A stretch of 64,000 bases of DNA. Source: Roseiarcus sp963761435 (lineage in GTDB: Bacteria > Pseudomonadota > Alphaproteobacteria > Rhizobiales > Beijerinckiaceae). A program made the position numbers and the translations under genes. Position 1 is the first letter of the stretch. Each line of letters opens with the position of its first letter. This document shows positions 46,099 to 55,150 of the stretch, in pieces. Location: assembly GCA_963761435.1 (NCBI GenBank), contig CAVXHJ010000029.1, positions 1 through 64,000 on the forward strand, read 5' to 3'. Under the pieces are notes generated by a model. The model was not told the origin of the DNA and did no database searches. It saw only the letters and a program-made list of their open reading frames with translations.

Positions 46099-47052
46099 AT
46101 GAGTGCGGAAAAGGCCAGTCCCGTCAGCACGTTCCAGAAGCGCGTCAACGCCGAGATCCAGGACAATCTTGACGAGGACATCGAGCTCGAGCTCGAGGAC
46201 AGCGACCTCGCGGAGCTAATGGCCGAATCCGAGCATCTTCCGATGCACGACACCCTGCCGCGGCAGGTTTATTTCAACGAGCTCCTGCGCCTGCAGCGCG
46301 AACTCATCAAGCTTCAGGACTGGGTGGTCGCCAAGAAGCTGAAACTGGTCGTCCTGTTCGAGGGCCGGGACTCGGCCGGCAAGGGCGGGGCGATCAAGCG
46401 GGTCACCCAGCGGCTCAACCCGCGCGTCTGCCGCGCCGTGGCGCTGCCTGCGCCGACCGAGCGCGAGAGCACCCAGTGGTACTTCCAGCGCTATGTCCCG
46501 CATCTTCCGGCCGGCGGCGAGATCGTGCTGTTCGACCGCAGCTGGTACAACCGCGCCGGCGTCGAACGGGTGATGGGCTTCTGCACCGACGAGCAATACG
46601 AGGACTTCTTCCAGTCGGTTCCGGAGTTCGAGCGCCTGCTGGTGCGCTCGGGCATCGTGCTGGTCAAATACTGGTTCTCGATCACCGACGACGAGCAGCA
46701 TCTGCGCTTCCTCATGCGCATCAACGATCCACTCAAGCAGTGGAAGCTGTCGCCCATGGACCTCGAGTCGCGCCGCCGTTGGGAGCTCTACACCAAGGCC
46801 AAGGAGACGATGCTCGAACGCACCCATATCCCCGAGGCGCCGTGGTGGGTGGTCGAGGCGGTCGACAAGAAACGCGCCCGCCTCAACTGCATCGCCCATC
46901 TCCTGACCCGCATCCCCTACGAGGAAGTGCGGTACGTGAAGCCGGTCCTGCCCAAGCGCGTTCACAACCCCGAGTACCACCGCAACCCGGTCCCCCACGA
47001 GATGTACGTGCCGGACCACTATGCGAACCTCGTGGCGGAACAAGCGAAATAG
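46099..47052 (+). CDS. ppk2: Polyphosphate kinase 2
   Basis: 317 aa. After an acidic N-terminal stretch (DEDIELELEDSDLAEL) comes the PPK2 core: VVLFEGRDSAGKGGAIKRVT (Walker A), PTERESTQWYFQRYVPHLPA, IVLFDRSWYNRAGVERVMGF (Walker B), FSITDDEQHLRF and KQWKLSPMDLESRRRW. These are the landmark residues of PPK2, which transfers phosphate between polyphosphate and nucleoside diphosphates. The direction and base preference cannot be fixed from sequence alone. AGGGGAAG precedes the ATG. It is transcribed alone, divergent from the APH fusion gene. Confidence 0.92.
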   Translation: MSAEKASPVSTFQKRVNAEIQDNLDEDIELELEDSDLAELMAESEHLPMHDTLPRQVYFNELLRLQRELIKLQDWVVAKKLKLVVLFEGRDSAGKGGAIKRVTQRLNPRVCRAVALPAPTERESTQWYFQRYVPHLPAGGEIVLFDRSWYNRAGVERVMGFCTDEQYEDFFQSVPEFERLLVRSGIVLVKYWFSITDDEQHLRFLMRINDPLKQWKLSPMDLESRRRWELYTKAKETMLERTHIPEAPWWVVEAVDKKRARLNCIAHLLTRIPYEEVRYVKPVLPKRVHNPEYHRNPVPHEMYVPDHYANLVAEQAK

Positions 47053-47127
47053 CGGAAAGGCGGGTATCTCGTTTTGAGCGGGACCGGGGACCTGGAGCAT
47101 GATGCGCGCTTAAAAGTGACCAACCGC

Positions 47128-47210
47128 GTCATCGCGAGCGAAGCGTGGCGATCCAGGAATTGGGGCGGCGGCGGAAGGACTGGATCGCTTCGGCTCACGC
47201 TCGCGATGAC
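47128..47210. repeat. Dispersed inverted-repeat element, second copy
   Basis: Begins GTCATCGCGAGCG and ends CGCGATGAC, with internal GCGATCCAG and CTGGATCGC, the same plan as 8677-8765. It is shorter and diverged in the centre. RNA would fold as one long stem. Confidence 0.7.
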
Positions 47211-47298
47211 GGCGCCGGACATTGCGCTCTTATCGCGTTGGCTGTTGTGGGGAAGGAATCGGGAGCATGGCGGAGGTGGCGGACGGCGCCATCAAGGC

Positions 47299-47460
47299 GT
47301 CATGGCCGGGCTTGTCCCGGCCATCCACGAAGGCCCAGCGCATCGACGCAGGCAAGCGCGAAAAGCCTTGCGACCGTCCGCCTTCCTGCCGGTCGCGCCG
47401 AGGCGGGACTCGTTCTTGCGGCGGCCCGGCGTGGATGGCCGGGACAAGCCCGGCCATGAC
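47299..47460. repeat. Inverted-repeat element with long near-perfect termini
   Basis: The left end GTCATGGCCGGGCTTGTCCC with GGCCATCCACG is the reverse complement of the right end CGTGGATGGCC with GGGACAAGCCCGGCCATGAC. Arms are ~31 bp around a ~100-bp centre. No transposase is present, so it may be a non-autonomous element. It is of a different type from 47128-47210. Confidence 0.65.
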
Positions 47461-47736
47461 GGCAAGGGTTCGACGAACGAACAGCAAACCGGTCGACCAA
47501 CACATAACGCCATAAGAGCCGGACATTGTCTTCCGAAAAGCAGAAGGCTGTGCTATGGTCCTCTCGTGGAGAGATTGGGCCGGATATGCGGATGGCGGAC
47601 GGGCGATCGATAGTTTTCACGCACCGGAGGCGTGCATGATATTGGGGCGGCGCGCCGGCAAACGTGAATTTGGCTGGAGATCGCCATAACCGTTTGAAAG
47701 GGTTGGATTCGCGGAAAGGAAAAGCTTTGAATTCCT

Positions 47737-47820
47737 TTCCGCCGGGCTTTGCGGTGTTTCCGCCGGGCTTGGCTCGGCTTCCTCCGGGCTTTGCCCGGCT
47801 TCCGTGAGGCTTGGCCTACG
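47737..47820. repeat. Four-unit 21-bp tandem repeat
   Basis: Four consecutive 21-bp units, each starting TTCC(G/T)(C/T)C(G)GGCTT, from 47737. Units 1-3 are close and the fourth is diverged. In the + frame units 1-3 spell FPPGFAV, FPPGLAR, LPPGFAR. Confidence 0.6.
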
Positions 47821-48059
47821 CCAGCGCCCGGAGCACCCCGGGCAGCGCCTCGGGCAGGTCCTCGGCGATGAGGCCCTCCCCTGGCCGTATCCCCCGTTGA
47901 CGCTTCCGGGCCTGCTCGGCCACGAGACGAAACCGACGGTCAACGTTAACGAATTTCGCGCGCCGAGCGCGGGCGAATGGATAAAATTCGACCGAATTTC
48001 TTTCGCGGCCGCCAAGTCGCTGCGGCGATAGTGTCCCCATTGAGATTGGCGGACAAACC

Positions 48060-48692
48060 ATGCGCTCTCGGCTCCTTGGCTTCATGATTGCGGCGGCGAT
48101 CTTCGGGCTCGCCTGGAACACGTTCGGAGAAGCGTCCGAGCAGGGCCTTCCCCGGGCCACTCGGACGCCGGTCGGCGGCGAATCCTCAATTCCCTACGGC
48201 TGGGTCGATTTCTGCAATCGGCACAACGAAGAGTGCAACCTCGGCAAGCTCAAGCCGATGGACGTGCGCCTGACCCGGCAGAGCTGGAAGGCCCTCAACG
48301 ACATCAATGAGGAGGCCAACAGCGCGATCGAACCGATCAGCAACCTCGATCATTGGGGAACCACGCTCGACCATTGGGACTATCCGGTCGACGGCAAGGG
48401 TGACTGCAAGATCTACGCCCTGTTCAAGCGCAAACTATTGATCGAGCGTGGCTTTCCGCGCCAGGCGCTGCTGATGACCATCGTCCGCGACCTCAACGGC
48501 GAAGGCCATGCGGTCCTCACCGTCAAGACCGACCGCGGCGACTTCGTGCTCGACAACCTGTCGGACCAGGTCCGCCCGTGGAGCGCTACCGGCTATCAGT
48601 TCTACAAACGCCAGGCCCAGGACGATCCGAACGTCTGGCTGAGCCTGGGGGGCGCGACGGGGACCGAACCCGCGGAAGCCGCGAGCCGGTAA
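48060..48692 (+). CDS. Transglutaminase-like cysteine protease (BTLCP family)
   Basis: 210 aa with a signal peptide or N-terminal anchor (LLGFMIAAAIFGLAWNTFG). Family features are GWVDFCNRHNEECNL, the catalytic Cys in GKGDCKIYALFKR, His in GEGHAVLTVKTD and Asp in FVLDNLSDQVRPW, so the triad is complete. BTLCP proteins (relatives of LapG) are periplasmic proteases. In many Hyphomicrobiales the target is unknown, as here; no LapD partner lies nearby. Confidence 0.85.
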   Translation: MRSRLLGFMIAAAIFGLAWNTFGEASEQGLPRATRTPVGGESSIPYGWVDFCNRHNEECNLGKLKPMDVRLTRQSWKALNDINEEANSAIEPISNLDHWGTTLDHWDYPVDGKGDCKIYALFKRKLLIERGFPRQALLMTIVRDLNGEGHAVLTVKTDRGDFVLDNLSDQVRPWSATGYQFYKRQAQDDPNVWLSLGGATGTEPAEAASR

Positions 48693-48742
48693 GCGCGGGT
48701 AGGCCATAAGCTGGCGGGCAGGCTCGCCAGCTTATGGGAGAG

Positions 48743-49597
48743 TCATGTCTTGATCGGTATCCAAATTTGGTAGCCGCCCAGGCCGGTTCGCCCGTCGAAT
48801 TCCTCGCCGTAATATTCGAAGTTAGGCGCATCGACAGCTTCGTAGCCCAACTCGGGAAGCCATTTTGTCCAGATCGTCGTGACGACGTCATGCATGGTCG
48901 AAACGTGTTCGCGGTGCGTAAATACGGCGTACCGCTGGGGCGGAATGCGCAATCGCGCAAATTCAGCCGGGAGGCCGGAGAATCCGGACACCTCTACGCC
49001 GGCGAGATAGTCGAAGTTACAGTCATCGTCGATGTTGTAGGAGACGCCAAACGTCCGTCCCCCCTTGCCGCCGCCTCCTGGAAAAACTTGCCCAGGGACA
49101 TGGCCGAGATGGGGCTGCAAGCGTTGCCATAAAGCCGGAATGTTTTGGTGGGTGTCAGAGGAATACTTTCCGCCGAGGCCTGCGATCAGCAGCAACCCGC
49201 GTTGCTCGATGCGCGGCGGGGCCAGAGTCGTGATCAGACCGTCATCCATTTTCATTGCCTCCACGAGATTGACGTTATCGAGATGGCGTTGCGCGCGAAC
49301 CAATTCGGGGGTGGCGCCGAATTGGTCGCGAAACGCTCGGGTGAAAGCCTCGTGGGAGCCATAGCCGAAATCCAGAGCGACGGTCAGGATGTCAGCGCCA
49401 CCGCTCGCAAGCACGCGCGCCGCCTCGCTCAATCGCCGGCCGCGCATGTACCGCATGGCGGACTGGCCGGTCGCCGCCGCGAATACGTGGGCGAAGTGGT
49501 AGCGGGATATTCCAGCGGACTGAGACAATTCGTCGAGCGACACCTCGCCTCCGAACCGGCCCTCAATAAACCACAGCGCTTTTCGAACGCTTTCCAT
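48743..49597 (-). CDS. AraC-family regulator with GyrI-like ligand domain
   Basis: ATG 49597, with GGGAG upstream, gives 284 aa; the longer frame to 49738 is not needed. Residues ~1-105 hold two HTH motifs (LDELSQSAGISRYHFAHVF and DILTVALDFGYGSHEAFTRA FRDQFG). The C-terminal part is a GyrI-like effector domain (PPQRYAVFTHREHVSTM, FEYYGEEFDGRTG), whose Glu-lined pocket often binds drugs or dyes in BmrR/Rob-like proteins. It probably activates a gene elsewhere, because neighbours are unrelated. Confidence 0.87.
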   Translation of the reverse strand: MESVRKALWFIEGRFGGEVSLDELSQSAGISRYHFAHVFAAATGQSAMRYMRGRRLSEAARVLASGGADILTVALDFGYGSHEAFTRAFRDQFGATPELVRAQRHLDNVNLVEAMKMDDGLITTLAPPRIEQRGLLLIAGLGGKYSSDTHQNIPALWQRLQPHLGHVPGQVFPGGGGKGGRTFGVSYNIDDDCNFDYLAGVEVSGFSGLPAEFARLRIPPQRYAVFTHREHVSTMHDVVTTIWTKWLPELGYEAVDAPNFEYYGEEFDGRTGLGGYQIWIPIKT

Positions 49598-50215
49598 ATC
49601 GGCTCCCAGCGAAGCATGCGAACTCCGTACCAAACACAATCGCCACCCGCTTGATCGGGATTGCTGTTGGGGAGCCGAGGGAAAGTGAGGAGGTCCGCGC
49701 AATTCTTGGACGACTGGAGCGCCCCGAGCGATCCCCACCGTAAAGGCGCCTGGGTTTTCGACCCAAGGGGTCCGAAAGCCCCGCCGGCCGCCCGTCGCCT
49801 ATTGTCCGCCTGTCTTCTCCAGCGCCTCGACCGCCTCCGCTGGCAGCGGCCATGACCGCGCCGCGATGAGGATCTCGCGTTACGGCGACTGTTCAGTCAA
49901 TCCCCTGGACTAAACGCAATGCCTGACTTTTCGGACCGGGTGGCGGGAAGCGAGCGTTGGAGCGCCGGGTTTAAGAAAATCGACAATTTCTTGCCAAGCC
50001 GGCCGCAACGTATTACTGTTTTACAGAACTTCGCGGCGCCGCTTGCGCTTCTCATTGGTCGCTTGCGGCGGAGTTTCGGCGTCGAGTGGAGGACATTGTC
50101 GCAATGGACAGATTTTGGCGCCTAAGCCATTGGAATCGCCCGCACGGCGCCAGAAATTGACACTCCACGCTTCGCTTCCGAGCCCCGCGCAATTCCCATC
50201 CGAACGCGTCTTGGC
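49598..50215. other. 618-bp region with a decayed duplicate and no intact gene
   Basis: Apart from the remnant at 49799-49876, no gene was found. The stretch 49890-50110 shows stop codons in the frames checked and somewhat lower GC than the genes around it. It probably marks an old duplication of the cyclotransferase locus. Confidence 0.45.
49799..49876 (-). pseudogene. Remnant of a gamma-glutamylcyclotransferase-like gene 3' end
   Basis: On the minus strand 26 codons read EILIAARSWPLPAEAVEALEK, then TGGQ and a TAG at 49799-49801. They match the end of the intact gene at 50216-50638 (ARSWPLPPEAIEALEAVAKR). A TAA lies two codons upstream of this piece, so only the tail survives. Confidence 0.7.
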
Positions 50216-50638
50216 CTAGCGCTTCGCCACCGCCTCCAGCGCCTCGATCGCCTCGGGCGGCAGCGGCCAGGAGCGCGCCGCGGCGAGAACGTCGGCCATG
50301 TAATCGGGCCGCGCCGCTCCCGGCCCGGCGTTGGCGCCGCAATAGACGATCGCCCGCCTCGGGCCGCGCCCGGCGACGACAGGCTGCGTCAGTTTGACAT
50401 AAAGGCCCTGGGCCGTGCCCTCGTAGCGGTCGAGCGCTGCGACGTCGGACAGGGCCAGGTTCCAAAGCACCCCGTGCACCGCGGAGGAGGGATCGCGAAC
50501 GGCGGTCAGCCAGCCCTCGCGCATGACGGCGAGCCGATGACGCTCGAGCCGCGCCAGCCCAAGCGGCCTTGATCGCGGGCAGCGGCTGGCCATGGCGCTG
50601 GCGCTGATATTGGCGCCGTAGGCGAAATAAAGCGGCAT
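50216..50638 (-). CDS. Gamma-glutamylcyclotransferase-like (GGCT/AIG2) protein
   Basis: 140 aa. MPLYFAYGANISASAM is the substrate-binding loop of the GGCT fold (YGxN). HGVLWNLALSDVAALDRYEG carries the catalytic Glu (DRYEG), and YVKLTQPVVAGRGPRRAIVY completes the small barrel. It may cleave gamma-glutamyl amides to 5-oxoproline, but substrate is unproven. It follows rsh with 6 bp between, so it is probably co-transcribed. Confidence 0.83.
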   Translation of the reverse strand: MPLYFAYGANISASAMASRCPRSRPLGLARLERHRLAVMREGWLTAVRDPSSAVHGVLWNLALSDVAALDRYEGTAQGLYVKLTQPVVAGRGPRRAIVYCGANAGPGAARPDYMADVLAAARSWPLPPEAIEALEAVAKR

Positions 50639-50644
50639 CAGCTC

Positions 50645-52837
50645 CTATTCGCTCACCCGCTCGACCTTGTGGACCACGCTCTTGCCGCGCAGCTGCGACA
50701 GGACGGCATTGAGATGCTGGATATCGCGCACCTGCAGGTCGATGACGAACCGCCGGAAGTCGGCCCCGCTCGCCGACGACGAAATGGCGTCGATGTTGGC
50801 GCCGTATTCTCCAATCGTCGTCGCGATCAGGCCGAGCGCGCCGGGCTCGTTCAGGAGCGTGACCACGATCTGGGTTGAATAGAGCGCGGTCGGCGCGTCC
50901 TCGAGGTCCCAGCGCACGTCGAGCCACAGTTCTGGCCGGTCGTTGTAGTCGACGAGGGCCGGCGAATGGATTGGATAGATCACGATGCCCTCGGGCGCGC
51001 GGATGCCGACGATGCGCTCGCCCGGCACCGCTCCGCCCTTCGGCGCGAATCTGACCGGCGTTTCGAGATCGATGCCGCGCACCGGAAGCGCGTCCGCCGC
51101 GTCGGACTCGCCCGGCACGCGGAAGACGAGGTCGGCCGCCTTCGGCAAGCCGAACCAGCCGCTCTCGTTCAAAGGGACGCCGGGGCCCGCCTTGCGCTCG
51201 TCCTTGAAGTTCGGGAACACCGCGCGGACCACGTCGGTTGAAAAAATCTCGCCGCGCCCGACGCCAATGAAGACGTCGTCGATCGAGGTCCGCGCCAGCC
51301 GCGGCAGCGCCGCCTTGAGTTTCGCTTCCGCGAATTTCTTGCCCGCACGGTCGAACGCACGCTCGATGATCTGCCGCCCGAGACCGCCAAACTGGGCCTT
51401 CGCCGCCTCCCGCGTCGCGCGGCGGATGGCGGCGCGGGCCCTTCCCGTCACAACGACGCCGTCCCAGGCCGCCGGTGGCGAACCGCCCTCGGCGCGCGAG
51501 ATCAGGACTTCGTCGCCGTTATGCAATTCCGAGATCAGCGGCGCGATGCGGCCGTTGATCTTCGCCCCGACCGCCGAATTGCCGACGTCGGTATGAACCG
51601 CGTAAGCGAAATCGATCGCGGTCGCGCCCCGCGGCAGCGCGATGAGCCGCCCCTTGGGCGTGAAGCAGAAGACCTGGTCGTGAAACAGCTCGAGCTTGGT
51701 ATGCTCGAGGAACTTTTCCGAATCGTCGCTCGCCAGCGCCTCGATCGTCTGCCGCAAGCCCCGGTAGGCCCGGCTTTCGCTCACCGCCGGCGCATCGGCC
51801 GTAACGGCGTCCTTGTATATGGCGTGCGCAGCGATGCCGTATTCCGCCACCTCGTGCATCTCGTGGGTGCGGATCTGGAGTTCGACCCGCTGGCTGCCCG
51901 GCCCGATGACGGTGGTGTGGATCGAGCGATAATCGTTCTGCTTCGGGGTCGAGATATAGTCCTTGAACCGGCCCGGCACGCTGGGCCACGTCGTGTGGGC
52001 GACGCCGACCGCGGCGTAGCAATCGGCGACCGTGTCGACGAGAATGCGAAAGCCGTAAATGTCGGACAGCTGCTCGAAAGCGATCGAGTGTCGCTCCATC
52101 TTTCGCCAGATCGAATAGGGCTGCTTCTGGCGGCCCTTGACCTCGACCTTGATGCCACGGCGCGCGAACTGGTCGGTGAGTTCCGCCGCGATGCGGGCGA
52201 TGATCTCACCGTTCTTCGCCTTCATGCCCTCGAGGCGCGACACGATGAGCTCGTAGGCGTCCGGCATCAGCGCGCGAAAGGCGAGGTCCTCGAGTTCGTT
52301 TCGCATGCTCTGCATGCCCATGCGCCCGGCAAGCGGGGCATAGATGTCGAGGGTGTCCTCGGCGATTCGCGCGCGCTTGGCCTCCGGCATGAAATGGAGA
52401 GTGCGCATGTTGTGCAGGCGGTCGGCGAGCTTGACCAGCAGCACCCGGGCGTCGTCGGCGATGGCGAGCAGGAGCTTGCGGAAATTCTCGGCCTGCTGGG
52501 CGTGCCGGGTGACGAAATCGAGCTTGCCAAGCTTGGTCAGGCCGTCGACCAGCCCGCCGATTTCCTCGCTGAACGCGTTGTCGACGTCCTCGCGCGTAAC
52601 CGTCGTGTCTTCGATCGTGTCGTGCAGCATCGCCGCGACAATGGTCGCATCGTCGACCTTGAACTCGGTCAGGATGGCCGCGACTTCGAGCGGGTGCGAG
52701 AAATAAGGATCGCCCGAGGCCCGCTTCTGGCTCCCGTGCGCCTTCATCGCGAACACATAGGCGCGATTCAGGAGATCCTCGTTGGTGTGAGGGTTGTAGC
52801 GGCGGACCCGGTCCACCAACTCGTATTGCCGCATCAT
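50645..52837 (-). CDS. rsh: Bifunctional (p)ppGpp synthetase/hydrolase Rsh (RelA/SpoT family)
   Basis: 730 aa, full length. The HD hydrolase domain has YFSHPLEVAAILTE and MLHDTIEDT (His-Asp pair). The synthetase domain has KQPYSIWRKM, DIYGFRILVDT and RFKDYISTPKQNDYRSIHT; the RFKD matches the RxKD motif typical of bifunctional enzymes rather than RelA's ExDD. TGS (FTPKGRLIALPRGATAIDFA) and a C-terminal ACT domain follow. It makes and degrades the stringent-response alarmone. In this order it is often the only long RSH enzyme. All motifs are intact. Confidence 0.94.
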   Translation of the reverse strand: MMRQYELVDRVRRYNPHTNEDLLNRAYVFAMKAHGSQKRASGDPYFSHPLEVAAILTEFKVDDATIVAAMLHDTIEDTTVTREDVDNAFSEEIGGLVDGLTKLGKLDFVTRHAQQAENFRKLLLAIADDARVLLVKLADRLHNMRTLHFMPEAKRARIAEDTLDIYAPLAGRMGMQSMRNELEDLAFRALMPDAYELIVSRLEGMKAKNGEIIARIAAELTDQFARRGIKVEVKGRQKQPYSIWRKMERHSIAFEQLSDIYGFRILVDTVADCYAAVGVAHTTWPSVPGRFKDYISTPKQNDYRSIHTTVIGPGSQRVELQIRTHEMHEVAEYGIAAHAIYKDAVTADAPAVSESRAYRGLRQTIEALASDDSEKFLEHTKLELFHDQVFCFTPKGRLIALPRGATAIDFAYAVHTDVGNSAVGAKINGRIAPLISELHNGDEVLISRAEGGSPPAAWDGVVVTGRARAAIRRATREAAKAQFGGLGRQIIERAFDRAGKKFAEAKLKAALPRLARTSIDDVFIGVGRGEIFSTDVVRAVFPNFKDERKAGPGVPLNESGWFGLPKAADLVFRVPGESDAADALPVRGIDLETPVRFAPKGGAVPGERIVGIRAPEGIVIYPIHSPALVDYNDRPELWLDVRWDLEDAPTALYSTQIVVTLLNEPGALGLIATTIGEYGANIDAISSSASGADFRRFVIDLQVRDIQHLNAVLSQLRGKSVVHKVERVSE

Positions 52838-53111
52838 CGCGTACAGCCGACCCTATCCGCGCCGCGCCGCCGAATTCGTCGTGGCGGGCGCTCATGCGGT
52901 TCAACCAGGACGGATCGGCGTGAGAAGCAGGGTGGAACGTCGGCGCCGGCTCACGCCGGTCCGGCTCCCGCCCTCGCGCATCAACGCGGGCCGAGCCGAT
53001 CATCGGCCGCCAGGGGCGCACACGCAAGGGTTAAAGTTCAGGCGGATCGGGTCGCGCGGCGGCCCGCAAAGACGGCGAGCGCAGTACCCTTCGCCGCGCC
53101 GGCGACCGGCC

Positions 53112-53141
53112 AAAAAAAACCCCGGAGCTTTCGCTCCGGGG
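53112..53141 (-). terminator. Rho-independent terminator of the first porin gene
   Basis: Read on the minus strand: CCCCGGAGC, loop GAAA, GCTCCGGGG, then eight T (53119 down to 53112). The porin stop is ~30 bp upstream. A near-identical terminator follows the second porin gene. Confidence 0.88.
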
Positions 53142-53170
53142 TTCATGGAGGTCAACTGATCTGAAAGCGA

Positions 53171-54811
53171 TCAGAAGTAACGGGTGATGCGGAAGCCGGC
53201 CGGCGAAACCATCGCTGACGCCATGCCAGTCGCCCGGCACGAAGATCGCGCCGCCGGCCCCGCCCGTGTTGTACACGGTTCCGAGGAAGCCACTTCGGCG
53301 TTGCCTGGTTCGTGCTCTGATACATGAGCTCGAGGTCGAAGTTCAGGTTGTTGACCGGGTTCCAGCCGAGGTCGGCGCCGACCAGCCAAGTCGTCGCGGT
53401 CGGCGAGAGCGCGCCGGTGACGCCCGAGGCGACGGCGCATCCGACTGCGAAGAGGCCGCAGCCGCCGCCCTGATTGCTCCACTTCAACTGGCCGACCGAC
53501 CCTTCGAGGTCGAGATAGAACTGCGGCGTGAAGTGATGCTCGATCAGGGCCGAGACCGACCATGCGGTCGGCTTCGACCACGAGTTGGTGAAGGGGTTGA
53601 AATAGGCGTCCGACATATACATCGACTGGCCGTTGCCGTTCACCTGGCCGTTCTCGCCCCACATCATGTCGGGGAGACCGGAGTACCAGACCGCGCTTTG
53701 GGTGTAGGAGCCGGTGATGAGGGCGTCATCGCCCGCGCCGAACGACGGCAGGTTGATCTTCACGCCAGCGTCAACGCCCCAACCGATCTGCTGGTGTTCA
53801 GCGTTGCATAGTGCAGCACTGTGCTGAGGCCAGCAAGACCGCATGACCCATCGACTAGGTTATATGGGGCGGCTGTAGGCGCTGTCGACCAGTTGACGTT
53901 ATGGATCACGCCGGAGACCTGGGCCTCGCCCCAGCCCTGCTTGACGTGCAAGGCGCCGACGATGTCGGGCCACTTCTGGCCGCCGTAGTGGAGCTGCCCT
54001 CGGTCATGTCGGTGCCGCCGCCGGAGCCGCCGTTCTGGCCCTCCTGGCCCTGGCTCTGCGCCGCGATCGTCGCGGTGAAGCCGCCGCCGAACGACGCGGT
54101 ATAGGCCAACAGGTCAGGCTCGTTGAAGCCCTTCTGGTCAGGTGAGGCGAAGTTCGCCCAGTTGTCGCCGCCGCCGGTGAACGAATAGAACGACTGCGCC
54201 TTACCGGCGGTGATGCCCGCCCAGGTCAGGTACCCGGTGTTGAGGTAGGTGGTGTTGATGTTGTCGAACCCGTTGCCCGCTTCAGAGTTGAGGTCGAAAT
54301 GGCCGATCAGGGGCCCGTAGGCGGTGTTCGAGGCGATGTCGAACCCGAAGTTGGCGCGGGTCGTCCAGCCGACCTGAGTGCGATAGAACGTCGTGTTCGC
54401 CTGCGCGCCGCTGGCCTGAAGGAGCACGCGCTGGCTGACCTGCGGGTCGCTGAACGGGAATGCGGCGACGACCGCTCACGGACGCCAAACACGGTATGCC
54501 GGTGGAAGGGCTCGTGGCGGTCGTCAAGGCGATCCCGCCGCCGCACACCGGCCGCGTGCTCGCAGCCCGATCGAGCCGAAGTTGTACTGGGTGCTGAGGT
54601 TGCCGCCTTCGAACTGCGCGGTGATGTAGCCTGAGAACTTCACGCAGGTGTCTGATCCGGGCAGGGTCCAGCCGGTGATGCCGCCGACGTTGCAGACCTT
54701 GACGTATTCGACCGGCGCCGCCTTCTTGGTCGGAAGATCGGCCGCTTGCGCGCTGGCGACAGCGACGATGCCGGCCGCCGAACCGAGCAGTAGGCTCTTT
54801 ATGAGCGTCAT
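53171..54811 (-). pseudogene. Porin (Porin_2 type), broken by about six frameshifts
   Basis: ATG 54811, after AGGTCACAT, starts MTLIKSLLLGSAAGIVAVAS (signal peptide), then AADLPTKKAAPVEYVKVC and FSGYITAQFEGGNL. The rest is spread over three frames: WTTRANFGFDIAS, WANFASPDQKGFNEPDLLAY, ALHVKQGWGEAQVSGVIHN, QIGWGVDAGVKINLPSFG, LDLEGSVGQLKWSNQG and finally ITRYF with a stop at 53171. Shifts lie near 54575, 54460, 53995, 53805, 53294 and 53192. Each piece matches the neighbouring porin. It would have formed an outer-membrane diffusion channel. Confidence 0.8.
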
Positions 54812-55001
54812 ATGTGACCTCCAGTTAGACGTGGTGGGCGTTGGTTTTCTTCTCGCCTTCGACTTCCGCGGTCCGCTCCCGGACGGACATCGATCGAAAG
54901 CGATCAGCCCCCTCTTCCCGTTTGACCTTTCGATCGTCGCGCTTTGCCCCTGCAAATGCCCGCGATCGTCCGCGACCGGGAATTTCCCGCTCACCTCCCA
55001 C

Positions 55002-55029
55002 ACCATAGCTTCTCTAAATTTCGACACAA
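55002..55029 (-). promoter_or_regulatory. Candidate porin 1 promoter (TTGTGT / TATGGT)
   Basis: On the minus strand TTGTGT (55029-55024), 16 bp, then TATGGT (55007-55002). The leader to the ATG at 54811 would be ~185 nt. The box TTGTGTCG recurs upstream of porin 2 at 57653-57660, at a similar distance. Confidence 0.4.
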
Positions 55030-55128
55030 TAACTTTTCTTCATAAATCCGGGTTCAGAGGCCGTTTCCTCGACGATGTTGCATAATTGCCACTCGATTTC
55101 GCCGCAGGTCCGCCGCAATCCGATTAAT

Positions 55129-55150
55129 GGTGATAGCTCAGTTGGTTAGC
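55129..55150 (+). other. tRNA 5'-half-like fragment
   Basis: GGTGATAGCTCAGTTGGTTAGC resembles the acceptor/D-arm start of a bacterial tRNA (AGCTCAGTTGGTTAG), but no anticodon arm or T-arm follows. It is probably a remnant or chance. Confidence 0.3.

Larger units (their letters stand above)
47053..48059. other. 1.0-kb intergenic region made of dispersed and tandem repeats
   Basis: No conserved gene. It contains three repeats listed separately: two inverted elements (47128-47210 and 47299-47460) and a 21-bp tandem array (47737-47820). A short frame starting GTG 47664 reads through the tandem array as FPPGFAV/FPPGLAR heptads, but is probably not a protein. This looks like a landing site for intergenic repeats. 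Confidence 0.55.

Noticed and set aside
51521..53164. A 547-codon + strand frame
   Set aside because: Antisense shadow of rsh running on into the intergenic region.
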